From: Lactobacillus psittaci DSM 15354
GTDB lineage: Bacteria > Bacillota > Bacilli > Lactobacillales > Lactobacillaceae
Length of the DNA: 64,000 nucleotides
Assembly (NCBI RefSeq): GCF_000425905.1
Contig: NZ_KE384474.1
Coordinates: 1,998 to 65,997, forward strand
Reading direction: 5' to 3'
The position numbers and the translations under genes were made by a program. Shown here in pieces: positions 1 to 6,960 of this stretch. The notes beneath the pieces are model-generated. The model was not told the DNA's origin. It did not search any database and saw only the letters and a program-made list of their open reading frames with translations. Position 1 is the stretch's first letter. Each line of letters begins with the position of its first letter.

Positions 1-564
1 GGTAGTCAAACTTCTGACACTCCAGTTCCTGCACCAGTTAAACAAAGCAAAGATGCTGATACCTACAAGCCTGAAGTTAAGCCAATCAAGGTTGTCCCAG
101 GTCAAACTCCAAATCCTGAAGATGCTATTGGCAACAAGGATAAATTACCTGCAGGCACTACTTATACTTGGAAGGGTAACCAAGCACCTGATACTTCAGT
201 ACCTGGTACTGGTTCAAGTACAATTGTGATTACTTATCCTGATGGCTCAAAGAGCGAAGTTCAAGTTGATGTTGAAACAGCTTCAGAAACTAAGAGTAGC
301 GAAGATAAGGCTGCAGCTAACGTAACTCCTGCTGAAACTAAGGTAAATAAGCTTAGAGCTAATAAGCATGCAAATGTTGCTAGCGCTAAAGTAAATAAGG
401 CAAAGCGCGCTTTGGCTAGTCAAGCTAATAAGAAGTTAGCAATTAACAAGCAAAAGCACTTGCCTCAAACAGGTAATCACACTACAGCTTTACAAGCATT
501 AGGCTTAGCTGTAATTGCTTTGACTGGTTTGGCATTTTTCGACAAAAAGAAAAAGCAAGATTAG
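1..564 (+). CDS. LPXTG-anchored surface protein with Rib-like domain, C-terminal part
   Basis: The reading frame is open from base 1, so the start lies outside the window. The visible 187 residues hold a spacer rich in Pro, Lys and Val and a Rib/alpha-like repeat whose end reads ITYPDGSKSEVQVDV, typical of streptococcal and lactobacillar surface proteins. An Ala/Lys-rich wall-spanning stretch follows, then the sorting signal LPQTG, a hydrophobic segment and the basic tail KKKKQD. Sortase A would cleave the motif and attach the protein to peptidoglycan. The binding function of the missing part cannot be judged. A strong terminator follows at once. Confidence 0.9.
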   Translation, partial: GSQTSDTPVPAPVKQSKDADTYKPEVKPIKVVPGQTPNPEDAIGNKDKLPAGTTYTWKGNQAPDTSVPGTGSSTIVITYPDGSKSEVQVDVETASETKSSEDKAAANVTPAETKVNKLRANKHANVASAKVNKAKRALASQANKKLAINKQKHLPQTGNHTTALQALGLAVIALTGLAFFDKKKKQD

Positions 565-573
565 TAAGAAAAT

Positions 574-605
574 AAAAATCGAATGATTAAGTTCATTCGA
601 TTTTT
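574..605 (+). terminator. Rho-independent terminator after the LPXTG gene
   Basis: A 13-bp perfect stem (574-586 with 593-605) has a 6-nt loop and ends in a T-run. It closes the surface-protein gene upstream of the amidotransferase. Confidence 0.85.
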
Positions 606-668
606 TGTTTATTTAATTGATGCTATAATTACCGTATCTTAAGTAACTACAGATAAGAAGGGCACAAG

Positions 669-1337
669 ATGCGAGTTAATGTTTTACAACATACCCCAAA
701 TGAAGGACCAGGTGCAATTGCTAGTTGGTGCTATGATCGTGGACATGATATGTATGTCTACCATCCCTACCAATTTGGTAAATTGCCGAGCGCTGAAGAA
801 ACCGATATGTTGGTGATCTTGGGCGGTCCGATGAGTCCAAATGATGACTTAGACTGGATTAAGGCTGAAAGAACGCTAATAGCCAAGCTGATTGCCAGTG
901 ATACGCCAATTTTTGGTGCATGTTATGGTGCACAACAAATTGCAATGGTCTTAGGCAGTGAGGTTCATAAGGCTCCTCATAAAGAAGTCGGCTGGGCTCC
1001 AGTTTATTTAAAGAGTCATGCAATTAACAGCTTGCCAGAAAAGATGTTAGCCTTGCACTGGCATGAGGAAATGTTTGAAATTCCAGATGGAGCGCATTTG
1101 CTTTTTTCTAGTGACTTGGTGGAAAATCAAGGCTTTGTTTTTGGTAGTCACGTTCTTGGTCTACAATTTCACTTTGAACCTTTAGCTGATAATGTGCGCG
1201 AAATGGTGGTCAATGATGGTGACTACGCCTTGGACCATAATGATTTAAAGCAAACTCCAGCTGATATTTTGAAGCAAAATGTACCAGCTGAAAATAAGAC
1301 TATTATGTATCAATTGCTTGATTTTATAGCAAAATAA
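669..1337 (+). CDS. Class I glutamine amidotransferase (GuaA-like stand-alone domain)
   Basis: This 222-residue protein is a single class I glutamine amidotransferase domain. The nucleophile elbow GACYGAQQ places the catalytic Cys at residue 85, and the His/Glu pair lies in QFHFE (His168, Glu170), completing the triad. No synthetase domain is fused. It resembles the GMP-synthase-like amidotransferases of Firmicutes whose acceptor substrate is mostly unknown. The start is preceded by AGAAGGG at a suitable distance. Its last two codons fall inside a 63-bp repeat that recurs after the next gene. Confidence 0.85.
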   Translation: MRVNVLQHTPNEGPGAIASWCYDRGHDMYVYHPYQFGKLPSAEETDMLVILGGPMSPNDDLDWIKAERTLIAKLIASDTPIFGACYGAQQIAMVLGSEVHKAPHKEVGWAPVYLKSHAINSLPEKMLALHWHEEMFEIPDGAHLLFSSDLVENQGFVFGSHVLGLQFHFEPLADNVREMVVNDGDYALDHNDLKQTPADILKQNVPAENKTIMYQLLDFIAK

Positions 1338-1389
1338 GCGCAAAGAAATTTACGCGCGCGCGAAAAGCGGACGATTAGCTAATCGCCCG
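1327..1389 (+). repeat. 63-bp direct repeat, copy 1 (gene end plus terminator)
   Basis: These 63 bases recur without a mismatch at 2668-2730. The unit contains the last codons and stop of the preceding gene, a CG-alternating stretch and an imperfect terminator hairpin (AAAAGCGG...CCCG). The T-run of this copy is at 1390-1395. The two copies bracket the Schlafen-like gene. Confidence 0.95.
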
Positions 1390-1395
1390 TTTTTT
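1363..1395 (+). terminator. Terminator of the amidotransferase gene
   Basis: A GC-rich hairpin containing the self-complementary core CGATTAGCTAATCG is followed by TTTTTT. Most of it lies inside repeat copy 1. Confidence 0.75.
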
Positions 1396-1397
1396 GA

Positions 1398-1403
1398 TAT
1401 AAT
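1398..1403 (+). promoter_or_regulatory. -10 box of the Schlafen-like gene
   Basis: A perfect TATAAT lies 8 bp beyond the end of the 63-bp repeat. No good -35 is visible, since it would fall inside the terminator hairpin. Transcription would start around 1410, giving a leader of about 12 nt before ATG 1422. Confidence 0.5.
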
Positions 1404-1421
1404 TGATATGAGGTGTTGTAT

Positions 1422-2678
1422 ATGCGAGAAAGCAAAAACCTAGAATTTAAAGAACAGATTACAAATACTTTTTTAAAAACTGTTAGTGCATATGCAAATT
1501 ATGGAACAGGAAAGATAATATTTGGTAGAGCCGATAATGGTGAAATTGTTGGAATTGATGATCCAGTTAATGCATGTTTAAATATTGAAAATAAAATAAA
1601 CGATTCGATTAAGCCTAATCCTAATTATGATTTATCAATTGATGAGAAAAATAAATTAGTTATTCTGACTGTTAATAAGGGGACTGATGCACCTTATTTT
1701 TATAAATCTAAAGCGTATAAGAGAAATGATAGTGCAACTGTTGAAATTGATTCAGTTGAATTGTCTCGTTTAATTCTTGTAAGCAAAAATATTTCATTTG
1801 ACAGTCTGATTTCTGCAAAGCAGAATTTGAAATTTGATACACTACAAGAAGCTCTAATTAGAGAGCTAGATATCAAAAAGATAACATCTGATATCTTAGT
1901 TACTTTAAATTTGAAAAAAGCAGACAGCGGTTATACTAATGCTGGTGCCTTGCTAGCAGATCAAAATGATTTTCGTGGGATTGATCTTGTTAGATTTGGT
2001 GAAAATATTAATGTTATGCTCGATAGACAGAAATATGAACATATTTCAATTCTGAAAGAATATCAATTAGCACTTGAAAAGTATCGTCAATATTATCAAC
2101 GTGAAGAAATTCATGGATCAAAACGAATTATTATTGAGACAGTTCCAGAAAAGGCTTTTAGAGAGGCGATTGCTAATGCTTTAGTCCATCGAACTTGGGA
2201 TGTTAATGCTCAAATTAAAGTTTCAATGTTTGATGATCGAATTGAAATTACGTCTCCAGGAGGGTTGCCTGAAGGAATAAGTAAGCAGGAATATTTGGCA
2301 GGACAGATTTCAATTTTAAGAAATCCAATTATTGCTGGAATCTTTTTCAGATTAGGTCTAATTGAACAATTTGGTACAGGAGTGCAACGGATTTTTAGTG
2401 AATATCAAAATAGTATTGTAAAACCACAATTTTTAATTTTTGATAATTCAATTACAGTTAAGCTTCCAATTTTACAAACAGAGCCAGTTGACCTGAGTGA
2501 AAATGAACAAAAGCTTTATCAACTGCTAAAAGATAAAGAGTTGAGTTCAACCGAACTAGTAAAAAGTAGTGGATTTGGTAAGACCAAAGTCTTAAAGCTG
2601 CTTAATTCTTTAATATCTGCTGGATATATTACAAAAGTTGGAAAAGGGCGCAGTACCAAATATCGAGTAGCAAAATAA
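1422..2678 (+). CDS. Schlafen/AlbA_2 domain protein with RecG-like ATP-binding and winged-helix C-terminus
   Basis: This 418-residue protein begins with an AlbA_2 (Schlafen-type) domain, with ESKNLEFKE at the N-terminus followed by Tyr/Gly-rich strands. Around residues 240-330 it has a segment like the RecG-associated HATPase-like fold (AIANALVHRTWD, then ITSPGGLPEGI and FGTGVQRI). The C-terminal 60 residues look like a winged helix. Such proteins are usually annotated as putative transcriptional regulators, and some take part in phage defence. ATG 1422 is preferred over GTG 1413 because GAGGTG lies 6-7 nt upstream. The gene is monocistronic, more AT-rich than its neighbours and bracketed by 63-bp repeats, which suggests horizontal gain. 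Confidence 0.8.
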   Translation: MRESKNLEFKEQITNTFLKTVSAYANYGTGKIIFGRADNGEIVGIDDPVNACLNIENKINDSIKPNPNYDLSIDEKNKLVILTVNKGTDAPYFYKSKAYKRNDSATVEIDSVELSRLILVSKNISFDSLISAKQNLKFDTLQEALIRELDIKKITSDILVTLNLKKADSGYTNAGALLADQNDFRGIDLVRFGENINVMLDRQKYEHISILKEYQLALEKYRQYYQREEIHGSKRIIIETVPEKAFREAIANALVHRTWDVNAQIKVSMFDDRIEITSPGGLPEGISKQEYLAGQISILRNPIIAGIFFRLGLIEQFGTGVQRIFSEYQNSIVKPQFLIFDNSITVKLPILQTEPVDLSENEQKLYQLLKDKELSSTELVKSSGFGKTKVLKLLNSLISAGYITKVGKGRSTKYRVAK

Positions 2679-2730
2679 GCGCAAAGAAATTTACGCGCGC
2701 GCGAAAAGCGGACGATTAGCTAATCGCCCG
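2668..2730 (+). repeat. 63-bp direct repeat, copy 2
   Basis: Identical to 1327-1389. It includes the last codons and stop of the Schlafen-like gene and a terminator hairpin. This copy pairs slightly better (AAAAGCGG with CCGCTTTT) and may be the original site. Confidence 0.95.
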
Positions 2731-2753
2731 CTTTTTCGTCCAAATTGCGAACG

Positions 2754-2783
2754 AAAAAAGACTAGGAAATTCCTAGTCTTTTT
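2754..2783. terminator. Bidirectional terminator between convergent genes
   Basis: The hairpin AAAAAGACTAGGAA/TTCCTAGTCTTTTT has A-runs and T-runs on both sides. It can end transcripts from the left and the leftward efflux operon. Confidence 0.85.
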
Positions 2784-2809
2784 ACATGGATTTTTTAAAG
2801 GAGTTAACC

Positions 2810-3373
2810 TTATTTCTTCTGCATTTGTGCCTGCATTTGCTTTTTCTGCATTACAATCATTTGCTTCTTTAACTTAGTAACTTGGTCATTTGAGAGTACC
2901 TTCCAAGTATTTGGCACTTCAAAAGTATTTACCCGCTTTTTTAACTGGTTTTCTTTACCTAAAAAGCCAAAGAGTAGTTGATAAAACTTATTTTTGAATT
3001 GATAGCGAGTTTCCTTGGTTACAAGCTTAGCAGTAGTGTAGCCTTTTTTTACGATATTTTTAGTCTTGGTATTAGCTTGAGTATGCTTGCTTTTACCATT
3101 GTAAACATAAACTTTAGGACCTTTACTGCCGACGTGTTTATAAACTAAAAGATTTAGTTGGCCAACGTTAGCAGTTGGCTTGATTTTTTGTACTTTAGTA
3201 GTGGTTTTTTCACTCATTCCAAAATGAGCATTTTCATTGGCCATGATGCCAATTCCGCTAACTAAGGCGAGTGCTAAACCGAGGTAAGCAAAGAGGTAGT
3301 GAAATTTAGTAATTGGAATAACATTGAAAATAAAGTAAATTACTAAGCCGATAATTAATAAAAGAACAGCCAT
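2810..3373 (-). CDS. DUF4811-type membrane protein, partner of the efflux pump
   Basis: This 187-residue protein has two hydrophobic helices at the N-terminus (about residues 2-19 and 26-44) and a basic, Lys/Gln-rich C-terminal part that should lie outside the membrane. Composition and context fit the DUF4811 family, which in lactobacilli is regularly encoded directly behind a DHA2 drug-efflux gene. Its ATG overlaps the TAA of the transporter by one base (TAATG), with AAGGAGG inside the transporter's last codons, so translation should be coupled. The molecular role is unknown; accessory function to the exporter is an inference from context. Confidence 0.75.
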   Translation of the reverse strand: MAVLLLIIGLVIYFIFNVIPITKFHYLFAYLGLALALVSGIGIMANENAHFGMSEKTTTKVQKIKPTANVGQLNLLVYKHVGSKGPKVYVYNGKSKHTQANTKTKNIVKKGYTTAKLVTKETRYQFKNKFYQLLFGFLGKENQLKKRVNTFEVPNTWKVLSNDQVTKLKKQMIVMQKKQMQAQMQKK

Positions 3374-4848
3374 TATCTTACCTCCTTACTATTAGTGATT
3401 TCATCTTTTTTAGCGATATTGCCTTTTTGTAAAAATAGTGCAGCAAATAGTAGTAAAACTGCAAATACAATTGCAACCATGAAGGCAGCTTTGTAGCCTA
3501 ATATCACAGCGTCAATAGCCTTATCTTTATATGCTAAAGGATTTTGAGTTAATAGACTCTTAGCCGGAGTATTGGAATTAGCAACATTGGTCAAGACTGA
3601 GGTTAAAATTGCAGTTCCAATTGAACCAGCCACTTGGCGGACGGTGTTGTTAACAGCAGTACCATGCGTCATTAAGTTAAGTGGCAAAGCATTCATCCCA
3701 GCTGTAGTTACTGTCATCATCATCATCGCCACTCCAAACATTCTAACTGCATAAAAGACCGTGATGTAGATAGTAGGAGTATTAGGACCGATGAATAAGA
3801 AGGCGCTTGTACCGAAGATTAACATGACTGCCCCAGTGATAACCATTTGTTTAGCACCATATTTATCAAATAAACGACCGGTGATTGGTGACATAACACC
3901 CATGGCAATTGCGCCAGGTAGCAAGATTAATCCTGATTGAAAGGCGCTTTTACCAAGGACATTTTGAATATAAAGGGGCAAAATCATTTCAGCAGCTAGC
4001 ATTCCCATATAAGCCAAACTACTGATGATTGTACCTAAAGTATATTGACCAGTTTTAAAAACATTCAAATTCAAAAATGGTTCTTCAAGCTTAAATTGGC
4101 GAACTGCAAATAAGGCGACAATTGCTGCACCAATGATTAGGGATGCAACTACAGTGGTGTCATCCCAGCCCTTACTACCAACTTCAGCAAAACCGTAAAG
4201 CATAATTCCAAAACCAGCAATTGAAGTTACAACTGACCAGAAATCAAGCTTGGGGCTAGTGTTAGGCAAGACATCTTTCATTAAGAAAAAGGCAGCAATA
4301 ATAACTACTAATATAATCGGAATAATCATGCCGAATAAATCACGCCAAGTGAAGTGATCAACGATATAACCTGATAAAGTTGGGCCAATTGCCGGTGCCA
4401 TTCCGATAGCCAGACCCATTGTTCCCATGGCAGCTCCACGCTTTTCAGGTGGATAAATCATTAAGATGATTGACTGCATTAATGGCATTGAGACTCCAGC
4501 TCCGACAGCTTGAACCAATCTACCTGCAAGTAAAACTTGGAAGTTAGGTGACCAGTAAGCCAGCATTGTCCCTAATAAGTAAATAATTAAGGCACTAATG
4601 TACATAAACTTAGTCGATAACTTGTTAATTAGATAGGCACTGACCGGAATCATAATTCCGTTAACTAAGGTAAATCCGGTAGTTAACCATTGTACAGTGC
4701 TTGCATCAATGTTGAAAGTTTTCATCATTGATGGGTAAGCAGTGGCTAATAAAGTAGCCGTTAAAATTGTGACGAACGAACCTGTAATCAGCACGGTCAT
4801 CAATAAAGCACGGTTATATTTGTTACCGTGAATATCAGTTGAAATCAT
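3373..4848 (-). CDS. DHA2-family (EmrB/QacA-type) multidrug efflux transporter
   Basis: This 491-residue protein has about 14 hydrophobic segments, as in the DHA2 drug:proton antiporters. The antiporter motif C is visible as GMAPAIGPTLSGYI near residue 155, and a motif-A-like GRLVQAVGAG lies near residue 105. The start is preceded by AGGGG. It forms an operon with the DUF4811 gene and is divergent from a MerR-family gene, a layout typical of an inducible efflux pump with its own regulator. The substrate cannot be told from sequence. Confidence 0.9.
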   Translation of the reverse strand: MISTDIHGNKYNRALLMTVLITGSFVTILTATLLATAYPSMMKTFNIDASTVQWLTTGFTLVNGIMIPVSAYLINKLSTKFMYISALIIYLLGTMLAYWSPNFQVLLAGRLVQAVGAGVSMPLMQSIILMIYPPEKRGAAMGTMGLAIGMAPAIGPTLSGYIVDHFTWRDLFGMIIPIILVVIIAAFFLMKDVLPNTSPKLDFWSVVTSIAGFGIMLYGFAEVGSKGWDDTTVVASLIIGAAIVALFAVRQFKLEEPFLNLNVFKTGQYTLGTIISSLAYMGMLAAEMILPLYIQNVLGKSAFQSGLILLPGAIAMGVMSPITGRLFDKYGAKQMVITGAVMLIFGTSAFLFIGPNTPTIYITVFYAVRMFGVAMMMMTVTTAGMNALPLNLMTHGTAVNNTVRQVAGSIGTAILTSVLTNVANSNTPAKSLLTQNPLAYKDKAIDAVILGYKAAFMVAIVFAVLLLFAALFLQKGNIAKKDEITNSKEVR

Positions 4849-4883
4849 TATTTAACCCCTTTCCTCTTTGTAAAAGACTTAAC

Positions 4884-4910
4884 TTAATTGTTAAATTATC
4901 TGACAATTAA
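4884..4910. promoter_or_regulatory. Inverted repeat, candidate operator
   Basis: TTAATTGT (4884-4891) and ACAATTAA (4903-4910) form a perfect 8-bp inverted repeat with an 11-bp gap, covering the predicted start of the efflux transcript. It is a plausible binding site for the divergent MerR protein. Confidence 0.4.
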
Positions 4911-4912
4911 AG

Positions 4913-4941
4913 ATTGTAAGTTGAATCAACACATTTGTCAA
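4913..4941 (-). promoter_or_regulatory. Promoter of the efflux operon
   Basis: Read on the minus strand, TTGACA (4941-4936) and TACAAT (4918-4913) are separated by 17 bp, a near-consensus sigma-A promoter. Transcription should start near 4906. Confidence 0.75.
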
Positions 4942-4980
4942 ATAATTTTACAAATATGTCAAAATAAATTAGAATTAAGC

Positions 4981-4986
4981 TATAAT
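4981..4986 (+). promoter_or_regulatory. -10 box of the merR-type gene
   Basis: A perfect TATAAT lies about 16-34 bp upstream of the two candidate starts. An ATGTCA -35-like element 19 bp upstream would give the long spacer seen in MerR-activated promoters, but this is weak. Confidence 0.5.
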
Positions 4987-5002
4987 ATTTATATTAAGAG
5001 AT

Positions 5003-5452
5003 ATGAAAGATGGTGACACCATGTTTAACCCGCATACCAATTTTTTGGGAGTAATTAAAAAAGTTCAGCTCAGTATTGGTGACTTAAGCGACGCGATTGG
5101 AGTTAGCCAAAGACAGTTGCGCTATTGGGAAGAAAAAGGTTATATCAAGCCGATTGCAGATAATGAAAAAGGGGTACGAAGATACAATTTTTTGATGGTC
5201 GGTAAATGTATTATGATTAAGAGCTTTTTAGATGAGGGCTATACTTTGGCTAAGGCTTATGAAAAGACAATTAATGAAACGCAAAAACGTAAAGTCTTAA
5301 GCAAGTTTCTTTTTAATCAAAGTAATAACCTAGAAGTTACGGTAACTGATGAAGAGCACTTATATGGTGAGATTGACTTAGGGGTTAAATGTGAAGGTAA
5401 AGAACTCTATGGCATTGTCAATGCAGATGGGGTTAAATACGAATTACGGTAA
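5003..5452 (+). CDS. MerR-family transcriptional regulator
   Basis: The protein has an N-terminal MerR winged helix-turn-helix: IGDLSDAIGVSQRQLRYWEEKGYIKP carries the conserved RYWEEKG-type wing at about residues 40-48. The C-terminal half is short and lacks the Cys residues of metal sensors. Two starts are possible: ATG 5003 (149 aa), close behind an AAGAGA element, and ATG 5021 (143 aa), behind GGTGA. It is divergent from the efflux operon across 154 bp, so it most likely controls the pump in response to a drug-like ligand. That role is an inference. Confidence 0.85.
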   Translation: MKDGDTMFNPHTNFLGVIKKVQLSIGDLSDAIGVSQRQLRYWEEKGYIKPIADNEKGVRRYNFLMVGKCIMIKSFLDEGYTLAKAYEKTINETQKRKVLSKFLFNQSNNLEVTVTDEEHLYGEIDLGVKCEGKELYGIVNADGVKYELR

Positions 5453-5457
5453 GATAA

Positions 5458-5515
5458 AAAATAAGATCAAGATTTCCTAGATTTAGGATTTCTTGATCTT
5501 TTCTTTTGCTTATTT
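5458..5515 (+). terminator. Terminator of the merR-type gene; copy 1 of a duplicated terminator
   Basis: The stem AAGATCAAGA/TCTTGATCTT (5463-5472 with 5491-5500) has an inner CCTA/TAGG stem and is followed by a T-rich tail. Nearly the same sequence returns at 5808-5866, differing by two bases and one T. The two copies flank the small toxin-like module. Confidence 0.85.
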
Positions 5516-5525
5516 AAACAAAAAA

Positions 5526-5612
5526 GGTAGTTCTTGCGAACTACCCACAAACGTCGACGATGGATTGAGTAACCAACTCATCCTTTGCACGTCAATCTTG
5601 TTTTTTTATCAC
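5526..5612 (-). ncRNA. Candidate antitoxin small RNA
   Basis: On the minus strand an extended -10 (TGTTATAAT, 5627-5619) predicts a start near 5612. A strong terminator, GGTAGTTC-GCAA-GAACTACC plus a U-run, lies at 5545-5526, giving an RNA of about 85-90 nt with no ORF. It holds a hairpin (5562-5583) whose loop contains TGGTTA. This is complementary to TAACCA in the 5' hairpin loop of the divergent peptide mRNA. It also carries the complement of TGCACGTC, an element shared with the mRNA leader. Loop-loop pairing as in type I antitoxins is inferred. Confidence 0.55.
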
Positions 5613-5626
5613 AACTACATTATAAC
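5598..5626 (+). promoter_or_regulatory. Promoter of the toxin-like mRNA, overlapping the small RNA promoter
   Basis: TTGTTT (5598-5603), 17 bp and TATAAC (5621-5626) form a plausible plus-strand promoter. Its -10 overlaps the minus-strand TATAAT (5619-5624), so the two promoters are back to back and cannot easily be occupied together. Confidence 0.45.
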
Positions 5627-5667
5627 ATGATGCACGTCTAGAGATTAACCATCTCAATTGTGCTAGG

Positions 5668-5681
5668 AAGGAGAAATCCTT
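5668..5681 (+). promoter_or_regulatory. Hairpin masking the Shine-Dalgarno of the small ORF
   Basis: AAGGA-GAAA-TCCTT pairs the Shine-Dalgarno core AAGGAG with bases just before the ATG at 5685. Fst-type toxin mRNAs are known to hide their ribosome site in the same way. A second hairpin with loop TAACC (5641-5655) lies upstream. Confidence 0.55.
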
Positions 5682-5684
5682 ACT

Positions 5685-5774
5685 ATGAACTTTTACTTGT
5701 TTTTTATCATTGTGGTACCTCCAAAGTACCTGAAAAAACTCTTGAAAAGATTTTTAGAAATAATTCTTAAATAA
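5685..5774 (+). CDS. 29-residue hydrophobic/basic peptide, candidate type I toxin
   Basis: The ORF begins MNFYLFFIIVVPP, a membrane-type segment with a Pro pair, and continues with an amphipathic Lys/Leu-rich helix ending in EIILK. It is preceded by AAGGAG 11 nt upstream, inside a hairpin. Hydrophobic stretch, Pro and charged C-terminus recall Fst/Ldr-type toxins that damage the membrane, but the Gly and Trp common in the Fst family are missing, so family membership is not proven. The mRNA would run from about 5633 to the terminator at 5813-5853. Confidence 0.5.
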   Translation: MNFYLFFIIVVPPKYLKKLLKRFLEIILK

Positions 5775-5807
5775 TCAAGAGCACTTGTTTGAGAAAATTT
5801 TATTCTC

Positions 5808-5866
5808 AAAATAAGATCAAGATTTCCTGAATTTAGGATTTCTTGATCTTTTTCTTTTGCTTATTT
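5808..5866. terminator. Bidirectional terminator; copy 2 of the duplicated terminator
   Basis: The same AAGATCAAGA/TCTTGATCTT hairpin (5813-5822 with 5841-5850) has a T-rich tail. It can end the peptide mRNA and, in reverse, the nucleoside hydrolase gene, whose stop codon touches it. Confidence 0.85.
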
Positions 5867-6811
5867 TTTAAATAATTCTTCTAAGCTGTCACAAATGTCG
5901 TGGCTCACTTTATCAGCGTTAATATCAATTGCTACTTTAACATTTGGCTTAGCTTTACGTAAATCTTCTAAACGGCCAATTGTTCTACCGCGGCTAGGTC
6001 CTTCAGTTTCACAAGTTAAATGCATTGGCAAGAAGGTAAACCATTCTGGGTGAATTGCTGCACAAACCGCAGCTGGATCGTGAAGGCTACCACCATGTAA
6101 ATATGGTGAATATTTATCATAAATGTGGATGTAGTAGTCAACAATATCAGCGTACTTTTCGCCAACTGTAGTTTGAGTTTCACGCCACTTTTGCGTATCA
6201 GCTAAACCGATTGGCGTTTTCATTGTGACATCAAGGCCAACCATAATCACAGGAGTGCCACTTTCAAATAAAATCTTAGCTGCAAGAGGGTCTTGGTTAA
6301 TATTAGCTTCAGCATAAGGGCTAACATTACCGCGAACAGTCAAGGCTCCACCCATGATGACAACTTGGCCGATTTCATCTTTAAAAGCAGGATATTTTTG
6401 TAAAACTAAGGCTAAGTCAGTCATTGGACCAGTAGCGATAACGAGTAAATCCTTGCCATACTTCTTAGTTGCTTCAATGATGAAGTCAATTCCACTAGTA
6501 GTTTCAACTTGGCGAGTAGCTGCTGGGATACTTACTTGCCCAATTCCGTTTTCTCCGTGGATATCAGCGCTAACTTCCATTCGGTCGAAGTGGTCTTGGT
6601 CAATGGCGTGATTATTTCCCAAAAAGACAGGGATGTCAGTTTTACCTAACATTTGTAAAAGAGCTAAGGCATTCTTAGCTCCTTGTTCGGTGTAGACGTT
6701 ACCGTAAGTGCCAACAACTCCGATTAAGTCGAGCTCATCTTTTGCAATGGTGTAGGCTAAGGCCATTGCATCATCAATTCCAGTATCAAGGGATAAAATT
6801 ACTTTTTTCAT
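5861..6811 (-). CDS. Inosine-uridine-preferring-type nucleoside hydrolase
   Basis: This 316-residue protein begins with the calcium-binding loop of the family (LSLDTGIDDAMAL, residues 6-18). It has the central PMTDLALVL segment and the C-terminal HDPAAVCAA motif. These enzymes split ribonucleosides into free base and ribose in the cytosol for purine and pyrimidine salvage. ATG 6811 is chosen because AAAGGA lies 8 nt upstream; an ATG 24 bases further out has no such site. The usual DxDPG is replaced by DTG, as in many Firmicute paralogues. Base preference (IunH versus RihC type) cannot be decided here. Confidence 0.85.
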   Translation of the reverse strand: MKKVILSLDTGIDDAMALAYTIAKDELDLIGVVGTYGNVYTEQGAKNALALLQMLGKTDIPVFLGNNHAIDQDHFDRMEVSADIHGENGIGQVSIPAATRQVETTSGIDFIIEATKKYGKDLLVIATGPMTDLALVLQKYPAFKDEIGQVVIMGGALTVRGNVSPYAEANINQDPLAAKILFESGTPVIMVGLDVTMKTPIGLADTQKWRETQTTVGEKYADIVDYYIHIYDKYSPYLHGGSLHDPAAVCAAIHPEWFTFLPMHLTCETEGPSRGRTIGRLEDLRKAKPNVKVAIDINADKVSHDICDSLEELFKK

Positions 6812-6960
6812 GGTGAAGTCCTTTCTAAAAAACATCTATTTTAATCATACTATGTTTGGTACATTTTTGCCGTAGAAGTTGAATGTGCAAATTTATTCTT
6901 AACTTTTGATAAGTGCTACAATATATTATTGTAAGGGTTTGCATATATGGAGGCAAAGCT

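Noticed and set aside
1327-2730. An insertion sequence
   Set aside because: The bracketed gene is not a transposase, the repeats are direct and 63 bp long and contain CDS ends and terminators, and no terminal inverted repeats were seen.
5526-5612. A T-box or other riboswitch for the nucleoside hydrolase gene
   Set aside because: The RNA runs away from that gene's start and ends at its own terminator; it lies beyond the gene's 3' end.
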